Shown: in pieces, positions 58,037 to 64,000 of the stretch
How the letters are laid out: each line of letters starts with the position of its first letter
Numbering within the stretch: the stretch's first letter is position 1
Assembly (NCBI GenBank): GCA_945910005.1
Contig: OX246739.1
Span: 35,226,608-35,290,607 of the forward strand
Source: Isoperla grammatica
Lineage: Eukaryota; Arthropoda; Insecta; Plecoptera; Perlodidae
Length of the DNA: 64,000 bases
Direction of reading: 5' to 3'
Notes under the pieces: model-generated
Database searches by the model: none
Seen by the model: only the letters and a program-made list of their open reading frames with translations
What the model was told of the DNA's origin: nothing
Translations under genes and position numbers: made by a program

Positions 58037-58930
58037 CTACAAGTTATATGTAGGCCTATTATCAATTTTGTTCTCAATTGGGTTCTTTTTTCTGTATAGC
58101 ACAATGCACGGTAGATAAGATAATTATGTTGGACTGAAATGATCAGTACCTTAAGGAAAGTAACCGTGAACAAGCAACACACGCTCTATAAATACAATTA
58201 CGACTTGAATTCCTAAAAGTGTATCTCTAATTCAGCATCAACTGTTCGCGCTCCGCGGAGCAGAAAAACGCCGGTTAATGTCTCCCTCTGTTGCTTCATA
58301 TCGATCTAACTGCGTATAAAACCGTACGGGTTGCGCGGCGCGGTGCGAGTTTACATATTGCTACGGGCTAATGTGGTTACAACCACCGACAGTTAGCACT
58401 TACCTCGCACCTAGATATTTATAGCTAGGTAAACCAACGGGATTCAAAACAACAAAAATTTATACAGCGAGATGAGCTACGGTTGTGTTGGGGAATACAT
58501 TGGACATGGAAATCTGCGTGTTTTGGAAAAATGCCGCGTTATGGTAGGATTTCGTGAAAACGTTCATAGCAAATAGTAAAACTAAATGTAATTAAAATCA
58601 AGATTTCATAGTCAAATGTAAAGACTATGCCACCTATGAAAAAAGTATTTTAATTTGCGTATTGAACTATTCAAATAATTTTGTAAACACAATTGTATAG
58701 ATTGTGATATGATGATTAAAATTCTGTAGATAATATGTTGAAATTCATTTCACCTGAAAAACTAATAATGTGCAACTTTGACTATTACAAAATACCGAAT
58801 TTAATTTCGCCACTTAAAATTTAGAAACACATGTAATTATATTTTAGGACTCAATGCTTGTTAATAATTCAAATCGTAATCGGTGTGATTATGTAGCACG
58901 AACATGAATACAAAATATTGGGAACACAGA
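58037..58930. other. GC-richer patch with TATA word and short ATG frame, then AT-rich sequence
   Basis: CGTATAAAACCG (58313-58324) is followed by a CG-rich stretch and, about 155 bases later, an ATG (58472) opening a frame MSYGCVGEYIGHGN that meets a possible donor ATG|GTAGGA. Without the donor the frame ends after 34 codons. It could be a promoter and first exon, or chance; I do not recognise the peptide. Confidence 0.2.
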
Positions 58931-58933
58931 ATG

Positions 58934-59177
58934 TTGACCTGCAGAAAGTCATCTACACGGAAGTAAAAGGAAGCCGCTATCTATCTCTGGTGCAGAAACT
59001 CGAACAGTAGGAGCGATACCTTTGGCGGGAAAGGCGATAAGATAACGCGCTATCAGTCCACGGGTTAGGGGGTCATCCACTGTTGGGTTATACCTTTGGC
59101 GGCACAGGTGATAAGATAACGCGCTATCAATACACGTGTAAGGGGTTATCTACTGTCGACTTTCTGCAGGTTGACTT
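58934..59177. repeat. Element with inverted ends and internal direct repeats
   Basis: GTTGACCTGCAGAAAGTC on the left faces GACTTTCTGCAGGTTGAC on the right. Inside, a unit of about 70 bp with ATACCTTTGGCGG and GATAAGATAACGCGCTATCA is repeated twice (about 59018-59080 and 59090-59155). Confidence 0.6.
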
Positions 59178-60304
59178 TACGGGTACCCCAAAATATTTCC
59201 TTGGATTAATCTTGTCACTGGTCTTGGTGGAGGTGCCGGTCCCACCGTAGAACCGCATTATTTTTGTATTTTATCACACCATTATGAAAGAAGTGAACAA
59301 ACTAATTATTTTATTTTATGTAATGTAATAAAAGCAATGAATACAGCGGTAATTAAACCCTTACAGTTTTATGTGAGTTTAATCACGATGAATAGTTGCC
59401 GTGTTTTACATTCACAAAACACAAAAAACAATTATAAAAGACAGGTTATATACTTCGGTTACTTCACTATTGTTTTTGAACTATTTTAATTCATTTTTTG
59501 TATCTTTTTTCTATATTTTAATATGTATTAATGTGCACATTGTCAGTTATCTCGCCCTGACTAAGTGAGCAATCACGGGAGTATTATTTATACACTATTA
59601 TCTTTTGAACACTACAGTGTTTTAATTTACAATTATTATTATTTATGACTCAATCATTATCTTATATATTTAATTATAGAGAATATGTACTTCATTTAAA
59701 TCATCTCTAATTTATATGAAACATGAATATGTATATAATAAATTCACGCCAGAAATATAATCCATTTCTACTGCACAAAGTTTTCTATTGTGTCACTTCA
59801 CCCCTTCCCGTCCCGCCTGTTTTGCACAGCTACCAATTGCTTCGTCCCATAGAATTGACTTCATTAGAATTAACCCGGCCGAGTTATTGCTCGAAGTACA
59901 ACTCTTCTGCATATCAATTCAAGAGGACTGCATTGTATTCCATTTCAATCTACTCCTAATACAGACTGGTACTTGCCTGTTAAAGAATGGCTGTCATTCG
60001 CTAACACAATATGCTTTGTTTTGTACTTTTTCATTCATCTTTACCTTTGTACTTAAAAGTCATTAAAATGTCATATAAAAATTAAACTCAATCTTACTCT
60101 CAGCAGTCATATAATTATTTAATTAATTTTCTTAATATTCATTACAAATGTAAGATTGGAATCGCTTAAGTTGATGCACTTGAAAATGACAGGACACTGA
60201 TAATGGTAGCTCAGCGGAAACACGATAGCATTCTCTTCCTGTTAACGGTAATCCAAAAGAACCGACGAGTTGTGTGCCCTCTCCTAAACGGAAGCGCCTT
60301 CACG
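59178..60304. other. AT-rich region without supported genes
   Basis: The two overlapping open frames at about 59723-60066 have no recognisable motif or splice borders. Otherwise AT-rich sequence with no visible structure. Confidence 0.4.
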
Positions 60305-60350
60305 TATGTGTGAAAGAACGACAGGTATCTGTTGGCTTTCGTTGAATCAG
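60305..60350 (-). repeat. Dispersed repeat family, fragment on the minus strand
   Basis: Read on the minus strand it gives TTCAACGAAAGCCAACAGAT and GTCGTTCTTTCACAC, the head of the family seen at 56467-56510. Confidence 0.5.
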
Positions 60351-60591
60351 CGTGCATGAAACGGGCAGTAGATGAGGATACTAGGTAGACATACTCCTAG
60401 TAACGTTATGGCTAATTATTGCTCATTGCAATCCCTTCCCAACAAACTCTTCAGATCACCAACTAGAAACATCTGGGTATTTGGAGAGTTCTAAAGGTAT
60501 TTCCGAAGAAGAATCGTGTAAGTTTCAATCCCAGCATTCGCATTATATGAACGTTGGCAAACGTGTGAAAAAATCTTCATTCAGAATTGGT

Positions 60592-60655
60592 GGTGGCCCG
60601 AATCGAACCTGTTACTCTGTTACTCTCACCTGTTACCGCGCTATGCCACTTCTGT
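60592..60655 (-). mobile_element. tRNA-derived SINE head (minus strand)
   Basis: On the minus strand TGGCATAGCGCGGTAACAG resembles an A box and AGGTTCGATTCGGGCC contains a perfect B box at tRNA-like spacing. The body does not fold as a clean tRNA. A C22 run (60756-60777) lies nearby. Confidence 0.6.
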
Positions 60656-61043
60656 AGGCAGACACGTCCGTGCGATGCAAAGGAACTTTCTGCACATCCA
60701 GTGGCGTAGATGCGTCCCAGAAGACCCACTCGGCAGATGTGCCCGAGTGTTGTAGCCCCCCCCCCCCCCCCCCCCCCTCCCCCAGGGCGCGCGCGGGCTG
60801 TGTTCACACTCCAACCTGCCATTCAGCCGGGTAGTGAAAACACTGGTCGTCACTCACAGATAACGGGAGAAGTAGATTTGTTTACTTACAACAATTCATA
60901 ACGTGTGGGAATAGAAGTAGAATGTGTGTCTCGGAAATAGCTCGATGCGTCAATGTTTGTTTCTGCTAAAGTTTAGTCGCGTTAACTTGCTACGTGGTGT
61001 CGTCATGGATTGTGTAATAGTGAAGTGACCTATAGTTCACTTA

Positions 61044-61187
61044 CAACAACATCGGTAATGCTTTCGTCATCAATCAATGACGGGTTTACGGTCTCGGCCA
61101 ACCCGAGCAGGTATTTGGATTAGACACGGCCGCTGGTTGGCTGCCGCTAACCCACCTGTGACGGAAGCATTACCGAAGATGTTGTAT
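61044..61187. mobile_element. Small inverted-repeat element, about 144 bp
   Basis: The arm ACAACATCGGTAATGCTT (from 61046) faces AAGCATTACCGAAGATGTTG (to 61184), with one to two mismatches over about 25 bp. Inner pairs include GGCCAACCCGAG with imperfect partners. The target duplication is unclear. Confidence 0.65.
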
Positions 61188-61849
61188 ACGGCGACTATAT
61201 CAACCTAAATCAACTTCCACCTCGTTCTCTGCCTCCGGTATAGTACTGATATTGTCAGCCTGTCTGTTGGCAGACGTTGTCTAGGGACATTCCAACCGAG
61301 GCTGGTGCACTCCATGCAGTGGACAATAACAAGTAGATACAGGGAAATCTCGCGACAAATATACCGCGTGAGGCGACCGTCTCTTGAGGATTTTACTGCT
61401 AGCACTGCTTGTTAACGCGGCCGAACTTTACGTAGGGGCTCCACTTTTCTTGATGGATGGACGATATATAGTGCAGTCTAGTCTAGACTATAGTGTTGCC
61501 ATGACGTCAGCGTGCGATAATTTAGCGTGGGACAACTATAGACAATGGTCGGTCGGTCGGTGAAGCACACGTGATTATAATGATTGACAGATGTCGCGAG
61601 TAGCCAACGATGACGAATAGCAGCGTCTAGGCGGCGATTGTGATGAATGGGGGATTATCAAACGGACATCACCTGACTGACAATGTTTAAGCACAACTTT
61701 CTCCCGAAATTAAGTCAATGAATGGAATTATTAGTAGTGGTTGAGTCGTAAAAACTGTACACTTTATGAACTATAATATTACCCCTAATGTAACTAGTCT
61801 CAAACTGACTTCAGATCCGTATCTACATCTTCATTGTCCATGTCGTCAC
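61188..61849. other. Mixed repeat sequence, no gene seen
   Basis: About 61236-61400 is related to 35260-35460. The segment at about 61430-61530 has TCTAGTCTAGACTA and ATGACGTCAGCG, in inverse orientation to similar words near 36720 and 56282, so it is a further dispersed family. Confidence 0.4.
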
Positions 61850-62120
61850 TCTTTCAGCGAAAATCAACAGATCCCTAGTGTTTTATAACATATTCGTAAA
61901 CAGTCAGTCGTCCGCTTAGTAGAGTACACAATCCTCATTGATTGATTAGGCACGTCCGCAGGGTTAGAAATTAGCAGGTATACAACCCAAGGTCGTAAAT
62001 TATCCCTAATGAACGTGTTTCAAGTAGAAGGTAGAAACTAGTGAAGTAGAAAATCAAGTTGGTACTGTTAGACTCTGCTTTTTTGTAACAAAGGGACTTG
62101 ATACGTTGCGGAAAATGTAA
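61850..62120 (+). repeat. Dispersed repeat family, copy 5
   Basis: It is one of the longest copies: CTTTCAGCGAAAATCAACAG, CGTCCGCTTAGTAGAGTACA, CACGTCCGCAGGGTTAG, ACAACCCAAGGTCGTAAATT and GAAACTAGTGAAGTAGAAAA. It has a single uninterrupted TTA where copy 4 carries its MITE. Confidence 0.65.
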
Positions 62121-64000
62121 CATTGTTAGTTCAATGTATTCATGCATGTTTATAAGATTATACGACCAACCAGTAATTTTGAATAATAAATCTCAAATCA
62201 CTCATATAGCCTTAGTATTTGAAACATGTATTGATTGAAATGTAAATTACAGAATCAATTTAAGTTCTGGACATGAAGACAGGAGATGGACATGGACATT
62301 TAAAGACATTTTGTAGGTAGCTGCGAAAATGTTTCATTACAAAATATGAAATTAACCTTCCAGCTTTAAATTAAATCCAAATTTCTATGCGAGTGAGTGA
62401 GTGAGGAGTGAGTGAGAGGGAGCGAGATAATTATATTTAACTTTATTCAGAGTTTGCAAAGAATGACATAATTGTACATACATAAAATGAGCAGTTAAAA
62501 CAGTTAAAAAAATGATACTATCGAAAATGTAGCCACAAAAGATAATTTATGTTTTATCCAACTGCTTCGAGAACAATTACTTGCTTTTGTCTACAGATCC
62601 TTAAAGAAATTTTTTTCAAGTTGGCAAGAGAATTGTTATGAAGATTATTTACGACCAATCTAGTCTCTAGTCTCTCTTGTTCATCGTAAAAACGTCCTCT
62701 TCTCGCACGTCACCAAAAGTCATTGAATGATATAATATGACGTTGCAACTACCCAAGGAACAATGACACTAGTTCGCTTCCCGTTCGAGGAGTTATCGAT
62801 TCAAGGCGCTAGTGTTGCAGCCTAGCGTCGGTCCGAGTCTAGAGGTGGGCACCTCCGTGAATTATGCGCTCAAGGAGGCTGTGATTTAGAGGGCAGTGGT
62901 CGGCAGGCACCCACGACGCCGTGCTCGTTACAGCCTCGAGGATGGGGATATTCTATTTCCAGATCATTAAAGAAGACATGAGATGAAAATACTACTAAAG
63001 CTCGTCTACTTCGACAAAATACTAGCAACACATTTTAAGAACAGTTGTTTTATTAAAACAAATATAACTGCTCATTATACTATTTACAGTTAGTTAATGT
63101 CCTAAGCTATCAGCCATGTGACGTCATCACGAAAGCCGTACAGAAACTCCGACCACAGCAACACTGACTCTGTGACGTCATCGCTCTAAGCGACACTGAA
63201 CGAAATCTATCGTAACTCATGAAATATTGATTCATTTGCGTACGAGATGTTGGTAACGCGTATTAAAAAGTTAACTCGCCTTACACTCACAACTAGTAAT
63301 TTCATCTTAGATCTCCTTTTAATAAAAACTAACTATTTTACTGACGTAAAATTTATCCAATGAATGCTAGGCTAGTAAGAAGAGACATGTTATGGTTTCT
63401 CAGTGATACCACTTTCTGTTTAAAAACATTTGATTGCGTTCTAATCTGTCGTATGACTAATTAATATTGTTGACGTCACAGATATTCACAGTATTATCAA
63501 ATATCAAATTGCGTAAACGAGAGTAGACAGTTTAAATTTTCGAATGGACAACCGTGTCACAATCAATTTTCAAATTATTTCAAATAATTTAATGGTGTTA
63601 ATATTAATTCCTATATAAATAACATTGTAATTTGGTGTGATATATCTGTGGCTCACTGTTGATTATTCCAACGAACATACTTGCACTATATAGGAAGCTT
63701 GAAATAATTAGTTGTTATTAGCAACAGTTTCTATTGTGATGAATAATGGCAGCACGGTCGTTGAAAATTTGTAACTATAAAATAATGAATTGCATTAAAA
63801 AAAATCCCAAAATAGTGAAACACGATGCAAGTTCACACAGTGAAATGAATAGAGTCTATGTTTTGTTATAGTCTATGTTGATGTAGTAAAATAATATCAT
63901 TGCTAATATCACTGCTTCATAAATTCACATTACCTTTATTAATGCTTTCAATATTAATAGAGTGCTTTGACTTGGCGCCGCTCTTACTAATTCATATTTA
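62121..64000. other. AT-rich region without supported genes
   Basis: Contains a GAGT-rich simple repeat (62393-62425) and a GC-rich patch at about 62810-62945, with a possible acceptor GTGTTGCAG but no convincing donor and no recognisable peptide. Otherwise nothing interpretable. Confidence 0.4.

Noticed and set aside
62810..62945. GC-rich patch with an acceptor-like GTTGCAG
   Set aside because: The frame after the acceptor stops within 23 codons, no donor fits, and the peptide is not recognisable on either strand.

Overview
The window is eukaryotic nuclear DNA from an invertebrate, most likely an arthropod and probably an insect. Both recognisable genes are split by introns with GT/AG borders. 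One encodes an animal ClC-3/4/5-type chloride/proton exchanger. The other encodes a c-type lysozyme with a TATA box, a CAGT initiator and a Rel/NF-kB-type site at its start. The species cannot be fixed from the sequence. Nothing bacterial, no operon and no CRISPR array is present.

Left part (1-18 kb): the 5' and central exons of a ClC gene lie on the minus strand. Ten coding exons were placed by hand from splice borders, matching phases and family motifs. They cover the start codon (18002) and 583 codons, and the gene runs off the left edge before its last membrane helices and CBS domains. Its introns are packed with non-autonomous DNA transposons: hAT-type elements with 8-bp target duplications, two of them in inverted orientation around exons 4-5, and a three-level nest of inverted-repeat elements in the 9.5-kb intron 2. 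The palindromic word TAGGCCTA and close variants are very frequent here and almost vanish to the right of about 17.8 kb.

Middle part (18-33 kb): a gap of about 4.7 kb separates the ClC start codon from a divergently oriented lysozyme gene on the plus strand (three coding exons, 22751-32149). The lysozyme precursor is 293 residues, about twice the usual length, because exon 3 adds a long tail containing five 9-residue repeats. Immediately upstream of the true exon 2 is a tandem array of 139-bp units. Each is a copy of the intron end plus the first 99 bases of exon 2, so the gene offers nine near-identical splice acceptors, eight of which lead to an immediate stop.

Right part (33-64 kb): no gene could be supported. 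It holds AT-rich intergenic (or very long intronic) sequence with small inverted-repeat elements, a 5S-rRNA-derived and a tRNA-derived SINE, several tandem repeats, a dispersed repeat family (one copy interrupted by a MITE, giving a direct empty-site comparison), and several long C/G homopolymer runs.

All exon borders are my reading of splice consensus, phase and family similarity. No transcript evidence or database search was available.
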